From positions 62,001 to 126,000 of the forward strand of contig NZ_RQJW01000020.1 of assembly GCF_004028635.1 (NCBI RefSeq): 64,000 bases of DNA. Direction: 5' to 3'. The stretch is from Streptomyces cyaneus. GTDB taxonomy: Bacteria > Actinomycetota > Actinomycetes > Streptomycetales > Streptomycetaceae. Below, one piece after another: positions 7,755 through 16,023 of this stretch (position 1 is its first letter; each line of letters starts with the position of its first letter). The position numbers were made by a program, and so were the translations under genes. Under the pieces are notes generated by a model. That model ran no database searches and was not told the DNA's origin. It worked only from the letters and a program-made list of their open reading frames with translations.

Positions 7755-9767
7755 ATGCGTTCCCCCGTACTGCCCTTGACCTGGCACCTGACCAGATCCT
7801 CCGGCCGCCGCGGCCTGCAGAGCCACCTCCTGGCGGCCGGGGCCGCGGCCGTCGGCGCCTTCGTGATGCTGGTGATCATCGCCGCCACCCTCGGCGCCGG
7901 CACCCGCGCCGACCACACCAAGTGGCGCACCCCTGAGGCCGTACCGGCGAAGCAGGCCACCGCCGTCCAGGCGCTCGCCACGACCTACGTCCGCCACGAG
8001 CCGGTCACCGTCGTCTCCCTGGCCCAGCTGCCCGGCCGCCACCAGACCCCCGCGCCGCCCGGCCTGAGCTCCTTCCCGAAGCAGGGCGAGGTGTACGTGT
8101 CGCCGGCCCTGGCCGAGCTGCTGCACAAGCTGCCCGCGAACCAACTCGCCGACCGTTTCCCGAAGGTGAGGTCCTACGGCACGATCGGCACCGCCGGCCT
8201 CGCCGCCCCGGACGAACTCGTCGCCGTCGTCGGCCGCACGCCCACCGACCCGGCCGTGTCGAAGGCGGCCGGGGGCAGCTCCTCCTGGTTCGACATCGGG
8301 CAGATGGAGCGCGCGGGGATCGCCGGGTTCAACGGCGACACGGCGAGCATGTTCACCTCCGGCGACCAGGGAATCGCCGTCCTGGGCGTCGTCCTGCTCG
8401 CGATGCCCGTGGTCGTACTGTCGGCGGCCGCCGGACGCCTCGGCGCGGCCCGGCGTGAGCAGCGGCTCGCCGCCCTGCGGCTGGCCGGGGCGACCCCGCG
8501 CCAGATCATCGCCATGACCGCCCTGGAAGCGGCGGCACTCGGCGCGGCCGGGGCCCTGACCGGGGCCCTCGCGTATGTGGCGCTGCTGCCCGCGCTCGCT
8601 CAGGTGCCGTTCGGCGTGGGCACCTGGTACGTCGACACGCTGTGGGTCGGACTGCCCTGGCTGGCGACGGTCGTGGCCGTAGTCACCGCCCTCATCACCG
8701 TCAGCGCCGTCTCGATGCTGCGCCAGGTGGCCACCTCGCCCCTCGGTGTCGCCCAGCAGGCCGACCCCCGGCGCACCCGCATGATCCGCCTCGCCTTCTT
8801 CGCGGCGGCCCTGGCCGTCATCTTCATGTTCAGCGGCGGGGGCCTTCAGGCGAGGCAGGCCGTCGCTCTGCTCCTGCTGTTCTACGGCGCGTTCTGGCTG
8901 TTCGGCCCCTGGGTGGTGGACCGGCTCGGCCGCCTGGTGAGCCGGTTCGCCAAGCGTCCGGCGACGCTGCTGGCCGGGCGCAGGCTCAGCGACGACCCGC
9001 GCGGCGCCTGGCGCACGGTCAGCGGGCTGGTACTGGCCGGGTTCGCCGCCGGGTTCTTCTCCGTCAGCCTGCTCGGCAGCGACACCTCCCAGTACCAGGG
9101 CCAGGTCGCGGTGAGCACGGCCCATGCCGCCGACGCCCGGCACGCGGCCGGCGAGGCGCGCACCCTGCTGCACCGGGCGGGCGTCACCGCGACCGTCACC
9201 ACCGGCCGCACCGACGCCTATGACAACCTCCTCGGCGGCGGCCCCGGCGTCATCGCCCACGTCGAGGGCGGCCCGGCGCAGCTCGACACCGCCGTCACCG
9301 TCCTCACCCCGCTCGGCACGGGGCGGCTCCCCTACGGCCAGGACTACGCCGGCGGGGCGGACAAGGCCACCTTCGACCGACTGGACGCCGTCACCATCGG
9401 CACCCTGGCGCTGAGCTTCCTGGTCGCCGCCGCCTCCGCCGGTCTGACCGCCGCCGCGAACGTCCTCGACCGGCGCCGCGTCTACGGCCTGCTGCGGCTG
9501 GCGGGAACCCCGCTGAAGGTGCTGGACAGAGCGCGGGTCCGGGAGACCGTCATCCCCTTGGCGGTCCTGGCCGGCGGCACCACCGCCATGGGCGCCTACG
9601 GCTCCTACCAGCTCAACAAGGCGGCCGGCGCCACCATCAACACCTCCGGGGCGATCGAACTCGTCGTCTGTGTCGTCGTCGGCGTGCTCGCCATGTTCGC
9701 CGCGATCTCCGGCAGCCGGCCGCTGCTGCGCAAGTCGACCGCCGACCCGGCACAGACCGCCGACTGA
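7755..9767 (+). CDS. ABC transporter permease, FtsX family (two FtsX units)
   Basis: A 670-residue membrane protein with an N-terminal transmembrane helix (about 25-48), an extracytoplasmic domain (about 50-205), an FtsX core of three helices (about 206-320), two middle helices (about 340-390), a second extracytoplasmic region and a final FtsX helix set (about 540-655). Ten membrane segments in this order match BceB/YtrF-like permeases of actinobacteria. It pairs with the ATPase just upstream. It is followed by a terminator-like hairpin and then the response regulator gene. Confidence 0.9.
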   Translation: MRSPVLPLTWHLTRSSGRRGLQSHLLAAGAAAVGAFVMLVIIAATLGAGTRADHTKWRTPEAVPAKQATAVQALATTYVRHEPVTVVSLAQLPGRHQTPAPPGLSSFPKQGEVYVSPALAELLHKLPANQLADRFPKVRSYGTIGTAGLAAPDELVAVVGRTPTDPAVSKAAGGSSSWFDIGQMERAGIAGFNGDTASMFTSGDQGIAVLGVVLLAMPVVVLSAAAGRLGAARREQRLAALRLAGATPRQIIAMTALEAAALGAAGALTGALAYVALLPALAQVPFGVGTWYVDTLWVGLPWLATVVAVVTALITVSAVSMLRQVATSPLGVAQQADPRRTRMIRLAFFAAALAVIFMFSGGGLQARQAVALLLLFYGAFWLFGPWVVDRLGRLVSRFAKRPATLLAGRRLSDDPRGAWRTVSGLVLAGFAAGFFSVSLLGSDTSQYQGQVAVSTAHAADARHAAGEARTLLHRAGVTATVTTGRTDAYDNLLGGGPGVIAHVEGGPAQLDTAVTVLTPLGTGRLPYGQDYAGGADKATFDRLDAVTIGTLALSFLVAAASAGLTAAANVLDRRRVYGLLRLAGTPLKVLDRARVRETVIPLAVLAGGTTAMGAYGSYQLNKAAGATINTSGAIELVVCVVVGVLAMFAAISGSRPLLRKSTADPAQTAD

Positions 9768-9802
9768 GAGCCGACCGGCCGCCGAGCCGAACGACCGTCG
9801 AA

Positions 9803-9830
9803 GGGCCTGCCCGCAGCTGCGCGCAGGCCC
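9803..9830 (+). terminator. Hairpin after the ABC permease gene
   Basis: The arms GGGCCTGC (9803-9810) and GCAGGCCC (9823-9830) pair perfectly around a 12-nt loop, 35 nt after the permease stop. No U-tract follows, as is usual in Streptomyces. It would separate the exporter transcript from the response regulator gene. Confidence 0.6.
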
Positions 9831-9861
9831 CTGTGTGAACCCCGTGAGGCATGATCGAGCC

Positions 9862-10581
9862 ATGACCGTCCCGACCCCGCCCGGCGCACCCATCCGCGTC
9901 CTCATCGCCGACGACCAGGAGATGGTCCGCACCGGCTTCCGCTTCTTCCTCAACGCCCAGCCCGACATCACCGTGGTCGCCGAGGCCGCCGACGGCGAGG
10001 AGGCGGTGGCGCTGGCGCGGCGGGAGCGGCCCGACGTGTGTCTGCTGGACATCCGGATGCCGAAACTGGACGGATTGGAGGCCACCCGGCTGCTGGCGGG
10101 GCCCGAAGTGGCAGACCCGATGCGGGTGGTCGTGGTGACGACGTTCGACCTCGACGAGTACGTGTACGGGGCGCTGCGCGGCGGCGCGTGCGGGTTCCTG
10201 CTGAAGGACTCGGGGCCCACCCTCCTCGCGGAGGCGGTCCGTGCCGCCGCGGCCGGCGACTCACTGGTCTCGCCCTCGGTCACGGTCCGCCTGCTCAAAC
10301 ACCTCACCGCCCCACAGGCCGCCACCGCCGCCTCGCAGGCCGTCTCCGCCGCCCCGGCGAAGCCCGCCCCGCCCGCGGAGCCCCTCACCGACCGCGAACT
10401 CGACGTCGTCCGGCTGGTCGCCCTCGGCCGTACGAACGCCGAGATCGCCGCCGAGTTGTACGTCTCCCTGTCCACGGTCAAGACGCACCTGTCCAGCGTC
10501 CAGCTCAAACTGTCCGCCCGGAACCGCGTCGAGATCGCCGCCTGGGCCTGGCAGCACGGGTACGGGCAGCCCGGCGCGTGA
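9862..10581 (+). CDS. Response regulator, NarL/LuxR family
   Basis: A DNA-binding response regulator of 239 residues. The receiver domain (about 10-130) has acidic residues in LIADDQE, phosphoacceptor Asp63 (LLDIRMP) and the conserved Lys in FLLKDSG. A flexible Ala/Pro linker (about 150-175) leads to a LuxR-type HTH (about 176-232, LTDRELDVVRLVALG and STVKTHLSS). Its likely partner is the HisKA_3 kinase at 5301-6482. Kinase, exporter and regulator form one locus, the common Streptomyces arrangement for an inducible efflux system. Confidence 0.93.
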   Translation: MTVPTPPGAPIRVLIADDQEMVRTGFRFFLNAQPDITVVAEAADGEEAVALARRERPDVCLLDIRMPKLDGLEATRLLAGPEVADPMRVVVVTTFDLDEYVYGALRGGACGFLLKDSGPTLLAEAVRAAAAGDSLVSPSVTVRLLKHLTAPQAATAASQAVSAAPAKPAPPAEPLTDRELDVVRLVALGRTNAEIAAELYVSLSTVKTHLSSVQLKLSARNRVEIAAWAWQHGYGQPGA

Positions 10582-10711
10582 CCCGCCGGGCCTCCCGGCC
10601 GCGCTCACCCGAACGGGCCGGTGCCGCTGGTGGGCCGGGAGGGCCGATGGTGCGCTGAGGACACATGTCCCGCGTCCTCTCATGTGTCCCGCGTCCTCCG
10701 GAGGCCCCGCA

Positions 10712-11545
10712 ATGAGCCGTCGTCCTTCCCGCCCCGTCCGTGTCGTCGCCTCGGCCCTGGCGGCAGGCGCGCTGCTGACCACCGCAGCCTGCTCGGACGA
10801 CGGGAACGGCAGCGGAAACGGTGCACGGGCCTCGGACGTCTCCGCGTCACCGCTCGCACGGAAGCAGCCGACCTACTCTCCCAGCCCCGCTCTCACCGAG
10901 GCCGGCGCCCGGGCCGCGCTGATCACGGAGGCGGACATCGAGGACGACTGGACGCAGGTCAAGGACACCGAGGCGGAGAACTGGCACGACGGTCTGCTCG
11001 TCGGCACGGTCGACGTCTCCGACTTCCTCACCGCCAAGGCCGACGCCGCCGACTGTCAGCGGCTCCTCGACTCCCTCTTCGACGACGACCTGCTGGGCCG
11101 GCCGTCGGGAGCGTCCGCGCTGCGCGGCTTCGAGCAGGGCGACTCGCGGCTGCTGTACCAGGTCGCCGCCTATGACCGGACCGACCCCCAGGACTCCCTG
11201 GACTGGATGGCGACCCTGCCCGAGAAGTGCGACCAGTTCACCGCGACCGACAACGGCGAGGAGCGCACCGTCCAGGTGGTCGAGACGTCGCTGCCCGACG
11301 TGGGCGACGCCCGCGAGGGCCTGCTGGTGACGGTGAAGGGCACCGTGGACGACACGCCCGCCACGCTCACCCTTGAGGTCGCCGCCGTACGCGTCGGTGC
11401 CGCCGACGCGATCACCGTCACGGCGGGCGGCCTCGACGAGGCCGAGGAGGACTCCGTCAAGGACGCCCTGGAGAACGGCACCCAGCGCCTCAAGGACGTC
11501 CAGGCCGGCAAGACGCCCGCAGCGAGCCCCAGCGAGATCGAGTGA
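10712..11545 (+). CDS. Putative secreted lipoprotein
   Basis: A 277-residue protein starting MSRRPSRPVRVVAS, with an arginine-rich n-region, a hydrophobic stretch and a lipobox ending LTTAAC (lipidated Cys about residue 28). The mature part is acidic and has no transmembrane segment. I do not recognise a named domain; it resembles the many actinobacterial substrate-binding or sensor-like lipoproteins of unknown role. GGAGG lies just before the ATG. Two near-identical 17-19 bp copies (about 10664-10700) containing TGTCCCGCGTCCTC precede it. Confidence 0.8.
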   Translation: MSRRPSRPVRVVASALAAGALLTTAACSDDGNGSGNGARASDVSASPLARKQPTYSPSPALTEAGARAALITEADIEDDWTQVKDTEAENWHDGLLVGTVDVSDFLTAKADAADCQRLLDSLFDDDLLGRPSGASALRGFEQGDSRLLYQVAAYDRTDPQDSLDWMATLPEKCDQFTATDNGEERTVQVVETSLPDVGDAREGLLVTVKGTVDDTPATLTLEVAAVRVGAADAITVTAGGLDEAEEDSVKDALENGTQRLKDVQAGKTPAASPSEIE

Positions 11546-11702
11546 CACTTCCGGCAGTTCGCCCCGCAGTTCACCGCAGTTCGCCCCGCCGAACGCCAAC
11601 AGCCGTGTCGGCTCTGCCGATTCCCGGGACAGCGTGATCAACGGAACGGCACAATGGCGGCGATGGCCGGTTTCGGTCGTTCGTGCGAGGAGAGGACGAG
11701 TC

Positions 11703-12512
11703 GTGAGTGATGGCCACACCCCGTCGGGCGGGTCGGCGAAGCTGAACACCGGTGTGGCGCACAACGCGCGCGTGTGGAACTACTGGATCGGTGGCAAGGA
11801 CAACTACGAGGTCGACCAGCAGGTCGGCGAGCATGTCGCGGGGATGTTCCCGATCATCCGGGACATCGCGCGCGCGGACCGCGAGTTCCTCGGCCGTGCG
11901 GTGCGCTTCGTGGCCGAGGAGCGGGGCGTACGACAGTTCCTGGACATCGGCACCGGGCTGCCGACGGCGGAGAACACCCACGAGATCGCCCAGCTGGTCG
12001 CGCCCGAGTCCCGGATCGTGTACGTCGACAACGACCCGATCGTCCTCGTGCACGCCCGCACCCTGCTGACCGGCACCCACGAGGGCGTCACCGCCTACAT
12101 CGACGCCGATGTGCACGACCCGGACGCCATCGTCGAACGCGCCGGGCAGACCCTGGACTTCACCGAACCCGTCGCCGTGATGATGCTGGGCATCCTCAAC
12201 TTCGTCCTGGACTACGACAAGGCCCGCGAGATCGTGCGGCGCGTCCTGGCCGCGGTCCCCTCCGGCAGCCTCCTGGTCCTGACGCACCCGACCTTCGACT
12301 CCGAGCTCGGCGGCGAGGGCCAGATCCCGGCGATGAAGTTCTGGAACGAGAACGCCACGCCGCCGATCACGGCCCGCAGCGGCACGGACATCGCCGCCTT
12401 CTTCGACGGGCTGGAGCTGCTGGAGCCGGGCATGGTGTCCTGCTCGCAGTGGCGCGCCCCGGGCTCGCCCACCCCGGTGCCGCAGTACGGCGCGGTGGCC
12501 GTGAAACCCTGA
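11703..12512 (+). CDS. SAM-dependent methyltransferase, DUF574 (Methyltransf_19) family
   Basis: A 269-residue member of the actinomycete methyltransferase family once called DUF574. Family signatures are NTGVAHNARVWNYWIGGKD near residue 13, the AdoMet-binding QFLDIGTGLP near 80 and the YVDNDPIV acidic loop near 110. The GTG start at 11703 is preceded by GGAGAGGA. Streptomyces genomes carry many paralogues, often beside regulators; their substrates are largely unknown. A hairpin follows directly, so the gene is probably monocistronic. Confidence 0.9.
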   Translation: MSDGHTPSGGSAKLNTGVAHNARVWNYWIGGKDNYEVDQQVGEHVAGMFPIIRDIARADREFLGRAVRFVAEERGVRQFLDIGTGLPTAENTHEIAQLVAPESRIVYVDNDPIVLVHARTLLTGTHEGVTAYIDADVHDPDAIVERAGQTLDFTEPVAVMMLGILNFVLDYDKAREIVRRVLAAVPSGSLLVLTHPTFDSELGGEGQIPAMKFWNENATPPITARSGTDIAAFFDGLELLEPGMVSCSQWRAPGSPTPVPQYGAVAVKP

Positions 12513-12513
12513 G

Positions 12514-12535
12514 CCGGCCGGGACCACACGGCCGG
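12514..12535 (+). terminator. Terminator-like hairpin after the methyltransferase
   Basis: CCGGCCG (12514-12520) pairs with CGGCCGG (12529-12535) around an 8-nt loop directly after the stop codon at 12512. It is short and GC-rich, without a U-tract. Confidence 0.5.
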
Positions 12536-12600
12536 AACAGACCGACACAGTCCGGCACAGACCGGCGTGGACCGGCCCCCGAGCTCGTCGAGGAGACCGT

Positions 12601-12786
12601 ATGACCACCCTTGCCGACCCCGTCCCGGGAGGACGTCCCGGTGACGTCGATCGGGCCGGCCCGCTCAGCGGCGAGCTGTCCGGGCGGGGTGTGCACGGGG
12701 TCGTCCTGGCCTACGTCGACACGGCGGGCATCGGCCGGGCGAAGACGATCCCGACGGCGGCGAAGCTCGCCTCGGCGGCGGCCTGA
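12601..12786 (+). pseudogene. Glutamine synthetase-like N-terminal relic
   Basis: The 61-codon frame encodes GVHGVVLAYVDTAGIGRAKT and IPTAAKLASAAA. This matches from memory the N-terminal beta-grasp of glutamine synthetase-like (gamma-glutamylamine synthetase type) enzymes, normally about 450 residues. A stop comes at 12784, just where the family would continue, and no catalytic domain follows. About 100 nt after the stop still has strong G/C third-position bias in another frame (TVVDLGLPVLLLYSSDAYG), whose origin I cannot name. This is most likely a deletion remnant. Confidence 0.6.
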
Positions 12787-12956
12787 GCTGTGGACGGTGG
12801 TCGACCTGGGACTCCCCGTCCTGCTGCTGTACAGCTCCGACGCGTATGGTCTGGCCGAGTTCCACCGGCTCGGCGCCCCTTGCTCCTGCTCCCGTCCCCG
12901 AACCCCGTCAGCCCCGCGACTGAGCGTTCGCAATTCCCGGAAAGTATGATCAAGCA

Positions 12957-13493
12957 ATGTCTGACATGACCGAAACCACGCCCGGCTGGCTGTCCCCCGA
13001 CGAGCTGGAGATGGCACGCGCGCGCATGCCGATCCTGTACGTCGAGGCCGTGCCCGTGCGCGTCGACGACAGCGGAGAGGTCACCAGCATCGGCCTCCTG
13101 CTGCGCATCGGACCGGACGGTACGGTCAGCCGGACCCTGGTCTCCGGCCGCGTGCTGCACCACGAGCGGGTCCGCGACGCCCTCCTGCGCCACCTGGAGA
13201 AGGACCTCGGCCCGGTGGCGCTCCCTCGCGTCCCGACCTCGCTGCAGCCGTTCACCGTCGCGGAGTACTTCCCGACGCAGGGCATCACGGCGTACCACGA
13301 CCCGCGCCAGCACGCCGTCTCCCTCGCCTACGTCGTCCCGGTCACCGGTGACTGCCGCCCCCGCCAGGACGCCCTCGACCTGGTCTGGTTCAGCCCGCAG
13401 GAGGCCCTGTCCCTCGCGGTGCAGGGCGAGATGCCGGGCGGGCACGGGGTGCTGCTGAAGCAGGCGCTGGCGCATGTGGGCTGCGTGATCTGA
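12957..13493 (+). CDS. NUDIX-fold protein, DUF4916 type
   Basis: A 178-residue cytoplasmic protein starting MSDMTETTPGWLSPDELE. It matches the actinobacterial NUDIX-like family listed as DUF4916, with the PILYVEAVPVRVDDSG strand region near residue 20 and LDLVWFSPQEAL near 143. I do not see a clean GX5EX7REUXEEXGU Nudix box, so hydrolase activity is uncertain. It stands alone between two degraded genes. The neighbours give no functional clue. Confidence 0.78.
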   Translation: MSDMTETTPGWLSPDELEMARARMPILYVEAVPVRVDDSGEVTSIGLLLRIGPDGTVSRTLVSGRVLHHERVRDALLRHLEKDLGPVALPRVPTSLQPFTVAEYFPTQGITAYHDPRQHAVSLAYVVPVTGDCRPRQDALDLVWFSPQEALSLAVQGEMPGGHGVLLKQALAHVGCVI

Positions 13494-13513
13494 CCGCCGA
13501 GGGGGCGCGGGGG

Positions 13514-14476
13514 ATGTCCGTCGTCGTGGTCGGCGCCGGAATCGTCGGCGCGTCCGTGGCGTACCACCTGGCGCGCCGTGGAGCGCCGGTGACCCTGATC
13601 GACCGGGGAACCGCGCCGGCGACCGGGGTGACCGGCGGCTCCTTCGCGTGGATCGGGGGCTGTGGCGGTGACTGGCCCGGTGGCGCCGAGGATCTGCGGG
13701 GTTCGGTACTGGCGGACTACCGGCGGCTGGAGGCCGAGCTGCCGGACGTGGCGGTGCGCTGGAGCGGTTCGCTGGGTGGGGGCAGAGGAGATCAGGGGGC
13801 TGGAACCCGGGCTGCGCGTGCCTCCCGAGTGGGCGGTGCACACGCCGTCGGACGGCGGAGTGGATCCGGTGGCGGTCACGGGCGCGCTGGTCCGAGCCGC
13901 TCGCGCGCTGGGCGCGCAGGTGGTCCTCGGTGCGCCCGGGGTGGCGCTGAAGACCACCGACAGGCGGGTTACGGGGGTGACCTCGTCCGCGGGATTCCAT
14001 CCGGCGTCGACAGTGGTCCTGGCGGCCGGTACCGCAGTCCCCGAGCTGGTCGCGCCGCTGGGCGTGGCGCTGCCCATCGGCGTGTCCCCCGCCTGCCTGG
14101 TGCGTCTCACGGCGCCGCCCGGGCTGGTGCGAACGATCGTCGCGGGGCCGGATTTCGAGGTACGGGAAGGGCGGAAGGGGCAACTGCTGATGACCGTCCC
14201 CCGGCCGTCCGAAGGGACACCGCGCTGCGGCGCCTGCAAGCGGCCTTCCACGGGGCGGACGGCTGCCGTGTCCTGGACGCCCGTGTCAGCGCCCGCCCGC
14301 TACCGGCCGACGGCCCACTGCTCGGCCCACTCACCCCGGACGGGTCCGTGTACGTGGCCGTCCTGCACTCGGCCGTCACCCTGGCGCCCACGGTCGGCCG
14401 GCTCCTCGCGCAGGAACTCGTCACCGGCGAGGCTGCCGCCGACCTGCGCCGCTGCCGACCGAGAAGCGGCGCCTGA
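13514..14476 (+). pseudogene. FAD-dependent D-amino-acid-oxidase-like (DAO) gene broken by two frameshifts
   Basis: The reading frame opens with a good Rossmann start, SVVVVGAGIVGASVAYHLA, and GVTGGSFAWIGG. Homology leaves this frame near 13780 (after VRWSGSLGG), continues in the +1 frame (GAEEIRGLEPGLRVPPEW to GQLLMTVPRP), and returns near 14210 to the first frame (LRRLQAAFHGADGCRV to LLAQELVTGE). Read through, it makes about 320 residues of a DAO-family oxidoreductase, slightly short of the usual 350-400. Two frame changes mean it cannot make an active enzyme, unless they are sequencing errors. Confidence 0.82.
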
Positions 14477-15267
14477 AAGGGGCGGCGGCATTGCGCTGGA
14501 CCGTGCCTGATGGTCATGCGATGACGGCCCTTGCTGCTGATCCCTGGCCGCTGTCAGTGGCAGCCGTTGGAGTCCGTCCCTCACGTTTCGGGACCCTACG
14601 TACAAACAGGGAGTTTTTACGGCAACTGCCGAAAGAACCGAGGACCGGGGAAGGGTAACCGTCTTCTCCATGTGCGGGCCCGTCTTCGGCTACGCAAGCA
14701 CGATCGTGGATGACCAACAGATCGCCTACGTCGGTCCGCTCACTCCGGGCGCCAATTGGCGCCGGCTCTGGCAGATGGCCGAGCGGTGCCACACCGACGG
14801 AGCGTCGAAGTCCAGAAAGGCACAGTGGATCGTCTCGCAGGCGTCGCGTACGTTCATCTGCGGCAGTGAGATGGCCCCGAAGTTCACCTACCTACCCGCA
14901 ACACGCGGGATGACGCCCCGGCCACACTCACCCTGGCAGGTCAAGTGACCGAGGCGCCTGGCTCCCACCACCATCAGATGAAGGGACCACACCCATGAGG
15001 CTAGACGTTCCGGCGACAACGCCGGGACCTGATCTGCCGGGCGGACCTCCACCGGTAAGGCCTCAGAGTCAGCAGAACAAGCCCCGCCAAGGGGTTCTGA
15101 ACCAGCCCTGGTCGTCCCCCCGCAGGAGAATGCCGGGGCCTGCCCTATCGGGAGCGACCCTGCCTATCGGTGGGCCCGGCCTGCGCAGACGCGGGATATA
15201 GAGGCGCGACCATCCCGGTTCCCACGCGGACTGAGCCCAGAACCGACAGAAACCCTCTCAACAGGCT
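14477..15267. other. Low-information gap with one doubtful small frame
   Basis: About 790 nt between the broken oxidoreductase and the small secreted protein gene. G/C bias is weaker than in the flanks. One forward frame (14670-14948, entered separately) has weak coding character, and a 68-codon proline-rich frame at 14995 has no convincing homology. I see no RNA gene, transposon ends or clear hairpin terminator. Confidence 0.5.
14670..14948 (+). CDS. Doubtful hypothetical protein
   Basis: A 92-codon frame (MCGPVFGYASTIVDDQQIAY near the start) with roughly 70 percent G/C at third positions, below the usual level for this genome. A purine-rich GGGAAGGG lies about 16 nt upstream of the ATG, too far for an ideal ribosome site. 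There is no recognisable domain, signal peptide or membrane segment. It could be an acquired orphan or a decayed gene fragment. Confidence 0.3.
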   Translation: MCGPVFGYASTIVDDQQIAYVGPLTPGANWRRLWQMAERCHTDGASKSRKAQWIVSQASRTFICGSEMAPKFTYLPATRGMTPRPHSPWQVK

Positions 15268-15570
15268 CTAGAAGGCGCTGTTGTTGCAGCCCATGGTCGA
15301 GCCGATGTGCTTGCTCTGCCCACCGGCGTTGCCCTCGCCGTTGAGCGCGTTGCCCAGCAGCCCGTTGAGGATGCCGACCTGACCGAGGATGTCGATGTTC
15401 AAGTCGTGCGACTTACAGTTGGAGCTCTGCAGGACGCTGAAGCTGTCTCCGCCCTTCTTACCCTTGTCGTCGTGGCTGTCGAGGCCCTGAGCGGTGGCGG
15501 TGCCGGCGCTCAGAAGTCCGACGCTGCCGAGGGCAACGACCACGACGGCAGCCTTGCGAAGCTTGTTCAT
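15268..15570 (-). CDS. Small secreted protein
   Basis: A 100-residue protein with a clear signal peptide (MNKLRKAAVVVVALGSVGLL, cleavage after about residue 27 in ATA-QG). The mature part is about 73 residues, rich in Gly, Asn and Ser, with two cysteines (SSNCKSH and MGCNNSAF) and the hydrophobic repeat-like DILGQVGILNGLLGNALNG. GGAGATG lies upstream of the ATG. It resembles small Streptomyces exported proteins in size and style but lacks a chaplin domain, so I leave the function open. The upstream region is AT-rich and may hold its promoter. Confidence 0.8.
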   Translation of the reverse strand: MNKLRKAAVVVVALGSVGLLSAGTATAQGLDSHDDKGKKGGDSFSVLQSSNCKSHDLNIDILGQVGILNGLLGNALNGEGNAGGQSKHIGSTMGCNNSAF

Positions 15571-16023
15571 ATGTCATCTCCGATGGAGTGATGTGGGTGC
15601 GATCCGTGAGAGATCGACTTCGTACGGTCATCGGAGATTAAAATCAGAAGATTCAAATACGTCTCGGTGACACACCGGGATTCCTGATCTCGTGGCGGTC
15701 CGGTCAGGCAAACGGCCGGATTCGATGTCCTTTGGCAACTACACTCTCGGCATTACCCGCTGAGATCCCATCAGACAGATCGCCCCGCCCCCGGGCCGGC
15801 TCAGACTCACCGTTCCCGCGACTCGCTCTTCTTCGTCGTCGAGAACGCAGCGCCCCAACTGATTGGCCTTGCCACCAGGTATTCGGGGGCGACAAAGGAG
15901 CGTGACGCCGCCACCAAGCCCGATCTCAGGACAGCACCCATCAGCCCCTCCACCGACCAGTCCAGCTGAGACAGCAAGCACATCGGACTGGACGCTCGGG
16001 TGTGCGAGACCGGTCCAGCGCCG
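15571..16023. other. Intergenic region upstream of the secreted protein gene
   Basis: About 450 nt. The part nearest the secreted-protein start (15620-15665) is unusually AT-rich for this genome (GATTAAAATCAGAAGATTC) and is the likely promoter zone. The remainder has overlapping open frames on the minus strand without homology or a ribosome site. I see nothing else in it. Confidence 0.45.

Noticed and set aside
5301..10508. A 1735-codon open frame on the minus strand running through the ABC exporter and response regulator genes
   Set aside because: Only the last 393 codons are the real sensor kinase. The rest is the reverse complement of strongly coding plus-strand genes and stays open because of high GC content.
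14995..15201. A 68-codon proline-rich frame with a purine-rich site before its ATG
   Set aside because: No homology, poor codon bias and composition that matches non-coding GC-rich sequence; kept only as a mention in the gap entry.
15704..15981. Two short minus-strand frames between the secreted protein and the epimerase
   Set aside because: No ribosome site, no recognisable domain and weak codon bias.
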